From Isotricha intestinalis (Eukaryota > Ciliophora > Litostomatea > Vestibuliferida > Isotrichidae), in the NCBI GenBank assembly GCA_023807065.1, contig JAJJLU010003775.1, positions 1-31,953 of the forward strand: DNA of 31,953 bases, written 5' to 3'. Shown piece after piece: positions 11,089 to 20,526 of the stretch (position 1 is its first letter; each line of letters opens with the position of its first letter). The notes beneath the pieces were generated by a model, which was given only the letters and a program-made list of their open reading frames with translations, was not told the DNA's origin and did not search any database. A program made the translations under genes and the position numbers.

Positions 11089-12246
11089 ATGTGCGAAAAT
11101 CATAAAGAAGATTTTAATTTAAAATGTGAAAAATGTGAAAAAATACCTTTTTTAAAATTAAAATTTTCACAAGATAAAATTATAAAAATTGAAGAAAAAT
11201 GTTCAAATAATCATACAAATATTATTAGCTTAAAGGAATTTTTAATAAATCTCAAAAGTTCAATTTCTAAAAAAAAATGTTACAACTGTTTTTCTTTTCA
11301 AACCGCAAATAATAAAATTTTTTATTGTAATATTTGTAAAATTTATATATGTAATAATTGCTCAATAAAGCATTTAAATACTATTTCAAATCATATTATA
11401 ATTCCTATAGATAATTTAAATATAACTTGTGATATTTGTTTTCATCTTGGAATAAATATTTGTCTTGATTGCTTGAAAAATTTATGTGATTCATGTTATG
11501 AAAAACATAAGAATTTAAAACATAATGTTAAAACAATTAATGAATTAAAAATATCGAATGAAAAACTTAAAGAAATCAATAATAATTTTAAAAAAGCACA
11601 AAAATACTTAAAATATATTAAATTTGTGAAAAATGATTTTTCCATTAAAAATAATAACAACCAGGAAATCCAAAATAGTTATGATTCATTTATAGAAAAA
11701 AATAATTTAGAATTGGAATTAATAGTAAATCTATTAGAATATTATCAAAAGGAAAATTTAAAAAATAAATTAAATTGCTTTTTATGTATTAATTTGATAA
11801 ATATTATCAATTTTAATAATTTTAATAAAAGTTTAAATGAGTTCTTATTTGTTATTGAAAAAAAGAATAATGAATTAAAAGATTTTTTTCAAAATAATAA
11901 TAATTGTGTTTTAGTTGTAGAAGAAGAAGAGAACGATAATAAAATAATTTCATATAATAAAGATCTAATAAAGAATTTGCCTATTATTAAATGCCATTAT
12001 AAAAAAGGAGATAGTAAACATTTAAAATTTTTTCTGGAATTAAGAAATGAAGCTCTTTTAAGTTATGAAAAAAAAATGAATTTTGAAATTAAACCTTTCC
12101 CCAATTCTTTTTCTTTAACAGTTGTAATTAATAATTTTAAAAAAATAGAAATATTAAATTTTTTCGATGAATCAGAAAAAATAAAAGGTAAAATATTAAA
12201 TCAATTATATGATATCTATGATAATTATTATTCAACAAAGATTTGA
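11089..12246 (+). CDS. Cys-rich zinc-finger/B-box protein without propeller
   Basis: 385 residues, ending in TGA. Three Cys/His modules lie in the first 145 residues. The first is an N-terminal finger (C13, C16, C38, H42) with the signature IPFLKLKF between its pairs. The second is a B-box-like module (C64, C67, C80, C83, C88, C91, H95, H102). The third is another B-box-like module (C114, C117, C125, C128, C133, C136, H140, H145). A helical, probably coiled-coil stretch follows (about 150-275), then a Lys/Asn-rich C-terminal part of unknown fold. The N-terminal finger matches in layout those of the proteins at 22434-24134 and 29476-31188, but no WD40-like propeller follows. B-box proteins usually act in protein-protein contacts, often with ubiquitin ligases; no RING is present, so ligase activity is not implied. 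The specific role is unknown. Confidence 0.85.
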   Translation: MCENHKEDFNLKCEKCEKIPFLKLKFSQDKIIKIEEKCSNNHTNIISLKEFLINLKSSISKKKCYNCFSFQTANNKIFYCNICKIYICNNCSIKHLNTISNHIIIPIDNLNITCDICFHLGINICLDCLKNLCDSCYEKHKNLKHNVKTINELKISNEKLKEINNNFKKAQKYLKYIKFVKNDFSIKNNNNQEIQNSYDSFIEKNNLELELIVNLLEYYQKENLKNKLNCFLCINLINIINFNNFNKSLNEFLFVIEKKNNELKDFFQNNNNCVLVVEEEENDNKIISYNKDLIKNLPIIKCHYKKGDSKHLKFFLELRNEALLSYEKKMNFEIKPFPNSFSLTVVINNFKKIEILNFFDESEKIKGKILNQLYDIYDNYYSTKI

Positions 12247-12492
12247 AATTTGATAATTTGAATTATTAATCATAGAATTTAGATATAATTTTTTTAATTT
12301 AGAATTATTAGGTAATTTTGAGTTTTATTATTTAATTTTTTAATGAATGTAATTTATTTTATTTATAGACAAATATTATAATTAATATTTTTTAAAAAAC
12401 AAAAAAACTTATTGATATAGTATTCATAAAAACTTTTGTTTATAATAATATTATAAATTAATTAATCAAAAATAAAGTTATTTTTTTTGATT

Positions 12493-13635
12493 TTAAAAAA
12501 TAGTATTAAATCCTTTATATTTCCAATTATTAATTAATTCAAGCTCTTTTAAAGAATCTCGATCATAATGTACTTTATGTATCATTTTTCTTCCTTTTAA
12601 CAATTTGACATTCTTGGATTCAAAATCTAATAAATTATTTCCTTTAACTTCTAAATTATTCATTTTAGAAGCTCTATTCATATACACTTTATATTTATTT
12701 TTTGTATAAAAATCAAAAGAATCTGTTCTAAATAAAAAATTATTATTAAAACTCTCATTATTAAAAGATTTTGGATTTCTAATTCTTTCAAACAATTTAG
12801 GAACATTTTCTTTATATTGAGCCCAAATAGGATGAAAATCATTTCCACAATTATAATATCCTTTTCTTATTCCTTTAAAATTCATTGGTTTTCTTAAACT
12901 TATTGCCCAATTTTGAACACTATTTCCATAATTATTTTCATCGCTCAAAAATTCACTTAATTCTTTTTTTTCTCTATATTTATCACTTGTTGATAATAAT
13001 AAAACTTTATCTTTATCTTTTATTTTTTTATGAATTTTTTTTTTCAAATTTTTTCTGAAAGAATCTGTTTTATATTTATTTAAAAAATTTTTTTCTTGAA
13101 GAAACAAACGTTTTTTTACTGTATCATTTAAATTATTTGGTATTTCATTAATAAAAGAATTATTGTCTTCAATGGTTTTATTTATTTTTATGCTTTCTTT
13201 ATAATTTGAAAAAATTAAATTTAATTCTCTATCACCAATAATTTTTTCATTATTATTGTTTTGTAAATAATTACTTTTTAAACTATCATTTTTTTTAAAA
13301 TGAAAACTTGAATATCTTTTACTAAAAGAATAATTAGAATTTCTTTCATGAGAAGAACTTTGTGAAATAAGTTTTTTTGTTTTTTTTGGAATTAATTTAC
13401 CTACAATTGAATAAGAAATTAATTTATTGTTTTTATCATATCTTGGTCCTTTTATTTGTTTTCCCACTACAAATTTTATTGGACTTTCACTTGAAAGGGT
13501 AAGATAAGTTTCAGGTTTTTCAAATATTATATTTATTTTTTTTTTTATATTTTCATCTTCAGAATTTATTTTTGATAGAAAAAGAGTTTTAGTTTTTCCT
13601 TTTGATGAATTGAATAAAGGGGAAAATAAATTCAT
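12493..13635 (-). CDS. Basic hypothetical protein with conserved-looking NWAISLRKP block
   Basis: 380 residues, starting with ATG at 13635 and ending in TAA. Residues 1-240 are basic, Ser/Asn-rich and probably disordered. Residues 241-290 form a distinctive block, less biased in composition (QNWAISLRKPMNFKGIRKGY, then NCGNDFHPIW and LFERIRNP), with Trp, Gly and Pro in positions that look constrained. The C-terminus (about 345-380) is another better-ordered stretch with LKELELINNWKYKGF. No membrane segment, signal peptide or catalytic motif is visible. The block reminds me of a motif found in uncharacterised ciliate proteins, but I cannot confirm that without a search. The gene converges on the B-box gene (246 nt between stops) and diverges from the glucan water dikinase gene with 186 nt between start codons. 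Confidence 0.8.
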   Translation of the reverse strand: MNLFSPLFNSSKGKTKTLFLSKINSEDENIKKKINIIFEKPETYLTLSSESPIKFVVGKQIKGPRYDKNNKLISYSIVGKLIPKKTKKLISQSSSHERNSNYSFSKRYSSFHFKKNDSLKSNYLQNNNNEKIIGDRELNLIFSNYKESIKINKTIEDNNSFINEIPNNLNDTVKKRLFLQEKNFLNKYKTDSFRKNLKKKIHKKIKDKDKVLLLSTSDKYREKKELSEFLSDENNYGNSVQNWAISLRKPMNFKGIRKGYYNCGNDFHPIWAQYKENVPKLFERIRNPKSFNNESFNNNFLFRTDSFDFYTKNKYKVYMNRASKMNNLEVKGNNLLDFESKNVKLLKGRKMIHKVHYDRDSLKELELINNWKYKGFNTIF

Positions 13636-13821
13636 TTTTTTAAATTATTTATAAAAAACATTAGTTATAAAAAAAAATAATTATTAATTATTGAATTCTT
13701 TTATATTTTTTAATTTAAAAAAAAATCGAACAAATGTATTTTAAATTAATTATTTTTCAATTAGATTAAATTAATCATAATTCTTTTAAAAATCTTTTTA
13801 AAATTTTGGGTAAAAATTAAA
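13636..13821. promoter_or_regulatory. Divergent intergenic region upstream of the glucan water dikinase
   Basis: 186 nt separate the start codons of the 380-residue hypothetical (minus) and the GWD gene (plus), so both promoters are confined to this short, almost pure A/T segment. No specific element can be named. Confidence 0.35.
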
Positions 13822-16800
13822 ATGGAAATAAAGGAAATAACAAAATTTAATATCGAAGTAAAAAACAATATTAAAAAATATAGTTAAAAAAAGATTTAAA
13901 AATAAATATATCATCAATATTAAATCATCAAAAAACAGAAAATCAAGAAGAAGAAGAAGAAAAGGAAGAAAAATTTGAAAATGACACAATTGAAAATATA
14001 TTAACAACAGAATCATCAGAAAATCTAATTTTACATTGGGGATTATTTAAACTATATAAACCTCATGAATGGATTCATCCTTTAAAAGAAAATTATCCTG
14101 AAAAAACAAAAGAATTTGATAAAAATGCTTTACAAACTGAGTTTATAAAAGATGAAGAAAATGAGAATTTAAATATAATCAAAATTAAAATTCCATTTTT
14201 TGAAAATAAACAAGATAAAAAATCAATATATGGAGGTATGAAATTTGTATTTTTCAATCCATCAAATAATAAATGGTATAATAATAATAATTTAGATTAT
14301 TTAATTCAATTTCCAAAACCAAGAAATAAAAAAATAAAAATAGGAAATTCAGAAATTCCAGATTATATAAATTCTATAATAGAATGTGAAGTATATTATG
14401 ATCAATGGACTCTTGCAAATAGATATAATAAAGCATATGATATATTAAATTTAATTCAAAATTCTACAAATTCAAATCATGATTATCAATATATAATGAT
14501 TTGGTTAAGATATTCTTTTCAAAGATTATTAGATTGGCAAAGAAAACAAAATACTCCACCAAGAGCTTTAAGTGGGGCTTTAAATAGATTGACTTATTAT
14601 TTAAGTGGATTATATATTAATCAATATAAAACTGAAACTAAATATAATAATTTAAATGATAGTAAAATTCCTTTAATTAAAATGATATTATCTATGTTAG
14701 GTAAAGGAACTGGAAATGGACAAGCAATTAGAGATTATATTTTAGTAATAATGCATAAATTCAAATTACCTAGAAAAGGGAAATATTTTTATGAACAATG
14801 GCATCAAAAATTACATAATAATTCAACTCCCGATGATATTATTATTTGTGAAGCTTTATTAAGTTTTTTAAAAACTAATGATATTAAAAATTATTGGAAA
14901 GTGTTAAATGATAATGGCATTAATAAAGAAAGATTAGAATCTTATGAAAGAAATATTACTGAAGAACCTCACCATAATTATGATTATATTGGTGATTTTG
15001 AAAATTTTTTAAATATTTTAAAAAGTGTTCATTCAAATAATGATTTAATTACCATGTTTAATAGTGCTAAATATATTATTGGAGATAAAAGTAATATTTA
15101 TGAAGATATTATTAATAATGTTAATAATGATAATGTTAATGTTATTAATCAAATTCAAAAAGTAACATTTGGAAGACAAATTTTAAATAATATTATTGAA
15201 AATGTTATGAAAGAAAGTGATATTGGGAAAATGAGAGATATTATTTTCTTTGATATTTCACTTGAAAATTATATTAGATTGTTAGTGGAAAAAATTATTC
15301 ATATTCAAATTTCTTATAATGATTACATAAATGAAATTACTTTGATTTTAGAAAATATTAAAATTTCTTATTTTAATTTTATTGAAATTAATATTATTTA
15401 TAATGATTGGTTGAAAATAGTTGTTTCAAAACAAAATGATTTTTCAAAGAATAATATGTTAAAAATTAAAAGTGTTTATAATAGATTAATGAGAATATTA
15501 AATAATATAAGTGATTATTTTAATAATAATATACAAGAAAAAGCAAAATATCTAGGAGAACAATTCAATATTAATAAAGAAAGTGTAGAAACATTTAGTG
15601 AAGAATTAATAAGAGGAACAATATTTTTCGCTTTAAGTATGTTATTAAAAAAATTAAATAAATTTATAAGAGAAAAAACTTCAAATGATAAATGGTTAAT
15701 TATAAGCAGAGGAGTTAATGAAGAAATAAAAGGTTTAATTAAATTTGAGAAAAATTTATCAGATATTCAATTTGAAAAATTAAATCAAAAAACAATCCTT
15801 TTAACTGAAAATATAAATGGAAATGAAGAAATTCCTATTAATTGTATTGGATTAATAGTTTCAAATAATAATGAAAATTATCCTGATGTTTTAGCTCATG
15901 TTAGTGTTAGAGCAAGAAATTTAAAAATTCTTTTTGGAGCTTGTTTAGATGAAACAATTAGAAATGAATTATTATCTTTAGATAAAAAATATATTAAATT
16001 AAATATTGTTAATACTGAAATAAAATTTGAATTAATTGATGAAATTAAAGAAAATGAAAAAGAATATCAAGAGAATGAAATAAGTGAAATTAAATTAAAG
16101 GGAAATAGTGAAGAAAGTGAGAACAATAAAAAAATATTAGTTGAAATTGATGAATTTAATGCTAATTTAGTAGGTGAAAAATCACTTAATACGAAAATAT
16201 TGTTTAATAAAGTTCCAAATATAAACTGGTTAAAATACCCTGAAAGTTTTTCAATACCATTTAATATAATTTCATTATTCCTTTCACTTGAAGAAAATAA
16301 AGAAATAAATGAAAAAATCAACAATGAAATAAATCAACTTTCAAATAAAGAAATAAAAAAAGAAAAAATAATATTAACACTTCAAAAGTTAAAAAAATTA
16401 ATCTTACAAATAAATTTTCCCTCCGAAAATGAATATACTAAAAAATTAAATGAAAAATTAATAAAATTTGGAATAAAAGAAAATGATATTTCAAAAGCTC
16501 ATAATTCAATAAAAAAAGTATGGTCATCAAAATATAATGAAAGAGTATATCTTTCAATGCAAAAACTAAATATATCATTTGATAAAATAAAGGTGTCAGT
16601 TTTAATCCAAAAAATAATTCCAACAGAATATGCTTTTGTAATTCATACAAAAAATCCATTAAATAATAATAATAATGAAATATTTGCAGAAGTTGTGAAT
16701 GGAATGGGAGAAACATTAGTAGGAGCTTATGAAGGACAAAGTTTTTCTTTTATATATAATAAAAATAATAAACAATTTAATATTAATTCTTATCAAAATA

Positions 16801-17102
16801 AAAGTATAAAATTATTAAATGAAGGCTTTATTTTTAGAAGTGATTCAAATATGGAAGATATAGAAAATTTTTCAGGTGCTGGATTATTTGATTCTGTACC
16901 TATGATTGATGATAAAATTATTTATATGAAATATTTTGATGATAAATTATATATTGATGATAATTTTGTTAATAAGATTGTAAATGGTATTTGTGATATC
17001 GGTATTAATGTGGAAATGTTATATAATGGGAAACCACAAGATATTGAAGGGGTCTATTATAATGGAGATTTTTATGTTGTTCAATCAAGACCTCAAGTTT
17101 AA
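13822..17102 (+). CDS. GWD: Alpha-glucan water dikinase (starch-phosphorylating), two exons
   Basis: Spliced as 13822-13857 plus 13884-17102, this encodes 1,084 residues. It transfers the beta-phosphate of ATP to C6 of glucosyl units in starch-like polymers, the step that opens granules for breakdown. A CBM45-like starch-binding module occupies about 50-165 (LILHWGLFK with W64, then ALQTEF and NNKWY). The GWD-specific block GNGQAIRDYILVI ... EQWHQKLHNNSTPDD ends near 330. The phospho-histidine site reads DVLAHVSVRARN, with the catalytic His at 684. The C-terminal PPDK-type ATP-binding domain has GMGETLVGAYEGQSF, then FRSDSNMEDIENFSGAGLFD from 996, and ends in VVQSRPQV, the usual family end. 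Plant enzymes are about 1,400 residues with two CBM45 modules; here only one is evident. The first ATG of the long uninterrupted frame, at 14238, is internal: the frame upstream encodes the CBM45 motif and is closed only by the TAG of the intron. The catalytic His and ATP site are intact, so the enzyme should be active. Confidence 0.95.
13858..13883 (+). other. 26-nt GT-AG spliceosomal intron in GWD
   Basis: It begins GTAAAAAA and ends AATATAG, is phase 0, and contains in-frame stops including the terminal TAG at 13881-13883. Removing it joins a 12-codon first exon starting at ATG 13822 to the long GWD frame starting at 13884. It shares the string ATATTAAAAAATA near its 3' end with the 33-nt intron at 28064-28096. 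Confidence 0.8.
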
Positions 17103-17278
17103 AATTTTTTTGGGTTTGAATTTTTTTAATTTTTTATTATTTTATATATTTAGCTTAATTATTTTTATTATATTAAGATTTTAAACTATATTTTAAAATT
17201 TAATAAATATAATCTTTCTCTATAATTGAATGTTTTTAAATATTATTAATTGAAATCAATAAAAAATCAAAAAAATTA

Positions 17279-17313
17279 GTAAGTAGGAAAAAATTATATT
17301 TTAATTGACGATT
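17279..17313 (+). repeat. 35-nt dispersed imperfect repeat, copy 1
   Basis: 31 of 35 positions match the segment at 21370-21404, including an uninterrupted 21-nt core. Both begin with GTAAGTA, which looks like a splice donor. In this copy a TTGTAG acceptor-like end follows at 17320, so it could be part of an intron. In sequence this AT-rich, chance matching is a real alternative. Confidence 0.3.
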
Positions 17314-17777
17314 ATTGTAGATAAAATCAACAGAATAAAAAATTACAGTAATTCTAAAAGGAAAAAAAATTATAATGTGTTAATTATCAATAATAAAAAT
17401 AACATTAAGAAGAATAATGATAATAAAACTCTCTTAAGAATAAGAAAAGATTCATCAATTGAAGAATTTATATCATTTTATAATAAGTAAGAAATAAAAA
17501 ATATCAAAAATCTCATTAAAATATAAAATAAAAAAATAAAAATAAATTTATTTCAAAAGAGAATAACTTATATTTGATAATTTGAAAAACTTATGAATGT
17601 AAATTCAGTATAGGATATTTTTCAAGAGAACATATCGTAAAAGAGAATTACAAAGAATATAATATATTTAAAAAAATAAATGAAATAAAAATATATTTTA
17701 CTTATTTAACACATAGATATATTGATGAAAATTCATTACCTACAACTATTTATCCTTATTGCTCATCTTCAAAATGA
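17305..17777 (+). pseudogene. Possible decayed or multi-exon gene remnant
   Basis: Two protein-like stretches lie on the plus strand in different frames. The first (17305-17490) has only a TTG as a possible start and ends with RIRKDSSIEEFISFYNK before TAA; a GTAAG donor-like site overlaps its last codons (17487). The second (about 17586-17777) reads ECKFSIGYFSREHIVKENYK and ends YPYCSSSK, then TGA, with neither an ATG nor a clear acceptor that would join it in frame to the first. Either this is a gene with introns I cannot place, or a broken gene. No family is recognised. Confidence 0.3.
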
Positions 17778-18045
17778 GATTAATTTTTTATTAAACAATA
17801 CAAAAATCTTTTACAGATGTATATCCCAAAGTAAATAATATAATAGATTTTTTTTGAAAATGAAATGTAATAAAATAAGATAGAATTTTAAAAATTCATA
17901 GCGAAGAAAAAAAGAAATAAATATTATTATATAGAATATGATTTTAATTATTATTATTGAAATATTAAAACTATTAAATAATAAGTTCCAATTTTTTTTC
18001 ACTTCTTATATAAATAAAAGAAAATAAAATTATTACAAAAAATTA

Positions 18046-18654
18046 TTAAAGTTCATCATGTATATTATCAACAAAATCAATACTTTTTTTAACCCATTCT
18101 AAAATTTTTGTTTTAATTTTATTAAAATCTTTTCTAATTTCTGTGCCTTTGATGGTAAAACCATTTTTAATATATTTAGATTTAGTAAATTTTTTAAGAT
18201 CTTCAAGTGTTTTTCCAAAACCAGAACCTTCATTAGTGTTAAAAGGGAAAACATAATGATCGAACATATCTAAAAATTCTAATTGATTAACAAGAATTTT
18301 AGGTAAGTGTTCATACCAAGTTGGAAAACCTAAAAAAATAACTGTATATTGATTTAAGTTACCTATTGGAGAATCTATTTCAGGTCTTAAATCTTTATCT
18401 AATTCATTTTTTGCTCTTATTAACGTTTCATTATAACTGCTTGGATATGGTTTTTTTGGATTTATTTTAAATAAATTACATTTTAATTTTTCTTGAATTA
18501 TATTTGCTATTAATTCTGTGTTTCCTTCTTGTACTTCTCCTACTTCAGCATTTTCTCCTGCTCGAGAAAAATATAATATTAATATTTCATCACTCTTTAT
18601 TTGGAAGGTTATTATTATTAATGAAAATAGTATTAATAATGATATTTTTTTCAT
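18046..18654 (-). CDS. Flavodoxin-like protein with N-terminal signal peptide
   Basis: 202 residues. Residues 1-21 form a hydrophobic signal peptide (basic start MKK, hydrophobic core, cleavage likely near S21), without a lipobox Cys. The rest is a flavodoxin fold of the long-loop type common in anaerobic bacteria: strand 1 and FMN-phosphate loop YFSRAGEN (28-35) followed by VGEVQEGNTELIA, the aromatic FMN-facing loop FLGFPTWYEHLP (107-118, W113), and the third loop FNTNEGSGFG (138-147). It should bind FMN and carry out one- or two-electron transfer; its partners are unknown. The signal peptide implies entry to the secretory pathway or export, unusual for a flavodoxin, which is normally cytosolic or organellar. 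The sequence style suggests acquisition from bacteria, followed by adaptation to host codon usage. The start ATG at 18654 is the one that includes the signal peptide. Confidence 0.88.
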   Translation of the reverse strand: MKKISLLILFSLIIITFQIKSDEILILYFSRAGENAEVGEVQEGNTELIANIIQEKLKCNLFKINPKKPYPSSYNETLIRAKNELDKDLRPEIDSPIGNLNQYTVIFLGFPTWYEHLPKILVNQLEFLDMFDHYVFPFNTNEGSGFGKTLEDLKKFTKSKYIKNGFTIKGTEIRKDFNKIKTKILEWVKKSIDFVDNIHDEL

Positions 18655-19755
18655 TTTTTTTGAATATTAAAATTTTTTATATTTGATAAAATATTAAAAT
18701 ATTATATTTAAATTTAATTAATTTCATGATTTAATATTATTGCTATTTTTTAATTTTTTATTAGATAAAACCAAATTGATATTTTAATCAAAAAAATTCA
18801 AATAAAAAAATATTTAAAACTTTATTTTCAAAAGGCTTTGATTTTTTACTCTTTTATACAAATAAATCGATTCATTTAATTTAATAAAACAATAAAAAAT
18901 TAAGAATTACTTATTAAATTTTTGACCCTAATAAAAATTTTAGTTTTTAATTTTATATGATTATATAAAAAAATATAATTTAAATAAAAATTTATTAAAG
19001 AAAACTTTTTCAATATTATAAATGATATATTCTTTATTTTTAATTTATTTGCTTTTAATTAGGTTTTGATGAAATTAAGTGTTCTATATCCTAAAATCGA
19101 TGTTAAGGTCTTAAATAATTTTTTTATTCAAAAAAAAATCATCTAATTTTTGATTTATTAGATTGAAAATTCAAATTTATTTTTCTTATATAGTTAAATT
19201 TTTTACTTTTTAATCTATATATTGTAATTATTTTTTAAATTTAAAAATTTCAACACTTTTTGAAAATACTTTACTTTAGTACCCCCAACAATAATATGAC
19301 GATAATTATTGCTGTGTTTGAATTTTTAAATTCTTTTAGGAAAAAAGAAAATATTACCAAAAAACCCTTTTGAAACATCTGATTAAGAAAGTTTAAAGTT
19401 ATTATAATTTCTGTAGACGAAGAATTCAAAGTCATCCTTAAATTAAAATTATTGTTTAGAACTTCAAAATACAATCAATAAAAGTTCATGTGGTTATTAT
19501 TTTTAATTTTTTGTTTATTTATAAAAGTTTTTGAGATTATTTATAATTAAATAGTATTTCCAAAGGTTTTAACATAAGATTTGTCTTTTACCATTGAAAA
19601 AAATATAAACACTGATAATTTTATTTAATATTTATTTTCAATATTTATATAAACAATTTAAATGCTATTTATACTACATTTATTATTCCAAAGATTAAAT
19701 AAATAATATATTTATATATTAAATAGTATTCCATTTTTTTTATTAAGTTTGAGAT
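18655..19755. other. AT-rich spacer of 1.1 kb
   Basis: Mostly A/T-rich non-coding sequence between two minus-strand genes. The only stretch that stands out by composition is about 19265-19480, described separately. No RNA gene or repeat array is seen. Confidence 0.45.
19271..19474 (-). pseudogene. Possible small ORF or gene fragment with hydrophobic C-terminus
   Basis: A 67-codon open stretch whose first possible start is a TTG, ending in TAA. It is less AT-rich than its flanks and includes codons such as TCG, GTC and GGG that are rare in neighbouring genes. It contains NNFNLRMTLNSSSTEII and ends in a very hydrophobic run (AIIIVILLLGVLK). On the other strand ATG 19297 opens only a short frame. 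It could be a remnant of a gene; I recognise no family. Confidence 0.2.
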
Positions 19756-20526
19756 TTATATTTTATTTTGGTTTATATTTTCTGATTTAATATTTTCATT
19801 TAATGTTAAATATACATCTTTACTTTCCTTTTTCTCTTCTTCTTTTATTTTATTTTCTGTAATCTCATCATCATCAATATTATTATTTGGTAGACTATTA
19901 TCGATTCGAACATAATTAAAATCAATATTTTTATTATCAAACAAAGAAAAAAAATTAAATTTACAATTAGGACAAAAAATATCATTACTTTTTAGAATAT
20001 ACTCTTTTAAACAAGAAAAATGAAAAATATGATTACAAGGAGTTAAACTTACTCTAGATTTTTTATCAATAAATTTGTCTAAACAAATAGAACACTCTTC
20101 TCTATTATTAATCATAGTTTCATTATAAATTTTCCAATTTAAATCATTTTGTAAAAGATAATGTTTCTTTTTAATAGTTTCTTCAAAAGCTATTATATGA
20201 AGATCATGTTGATAATTATAATTAATAGATGATATATTCGGAGTTCTAACACATAAATAAATATTATAAATAATAACAATAGTAAATATGAGCAAAATCA
20301 AGCAAAGTAAAGAAATTCCTATAATCTTCCAAACATTCACACATTTTTTTGTATCACATGAATTTCCATAATAAGTAGTCGAATCATATGAATTTCCATG
20401 ATAATATCCATTTGAATCATAATATCCATTGTCATATAAATTTAAATTTCTCTTATAATTAATATTTTGAAGAGATTTATTTGGGAAAGAAAGTAACAAA
20501 AATAAAATGACAAACATAAACTTCAT
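19756..20526 (-). CDS. Single-pass membrane RING-H2 E3 ubiquitin ligase
   Basis: 256 residues: signal peptide (1-20, MKFMFVILFLLLSF core), a short Tyr/Gly/Asn/Ser ectodomain (about 30-57) made of imperfect YDSNGYYHGN-like repeats, a membrane segment (about 66-92, IIGISLLCLILLIFTIVII), a juxtamembrane region, and a canonical RING-H2 with C145, C148, C164, H166, H169, C172, C185 and C188. The acidic tail follows. The topology places the RING in the cytosol, as in the Goliath/RNF13 and ATL families, whose members ubiquitinate proteins of endosomal or secretory membranes. The usual protease-associated luminal domain is missing; the luminal part is only about 45 residues. All eight zinc ligands are intact, so ligase activity is likely; substrates are unknown. 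Confidence 0.9.
   Translation of the reverse strand: MKFMFVILFLLLSFPNKSLQNINYKRNLNLYDNGYYDSNGYYHGNSYDSTTYYGNSCDTKKCVNVWKIIGISLLCLILLIFTIVIIYNIYLCVRTPNISSINYNYQHDLHIIAFEETIKKKHYLLQNDLNWKIYNETMINNREECSICLDKFIDKKSRVSLTPCNHIFHFSCLKEYILKSNDIFCPNCKFNFFSLFDNKNIDFNYVRIDNSLPNNNIDDDEITENKIKEEEKKESKDVYLTLNENIKSENINQNKI

Larger units (their letters stand above)
17103..18045. other. Spacer with possible gene remnants
   Basis: Between the convergent GWD and flavodoxin genes lie 943 nt, mostly A/T-rich. Two protein-like open stretches occur at 17305-17490 and about 17586-17777 (separate entry). After 17780 I see nothing recognisable. Confidence 0.45.

Noticed and set aside
14238..17102. ATG at 14238 as the start of the glucan water dikinase
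   Set aside because: The frame is open for 118 codons upstream and encodes the LILHWGLFK starch-binding motif. It is closed only by the TAG that forms the end of a 26-nt intron.
17599..17613. A 15-nt GT-AG segment resembling heterotrich-ciliate introns
   Set aside because: It does not join the neighbouring open stretches into one frame, and the two convincing introns here are 26 and 33 nt. Such short GT...AG strings are common by chance.
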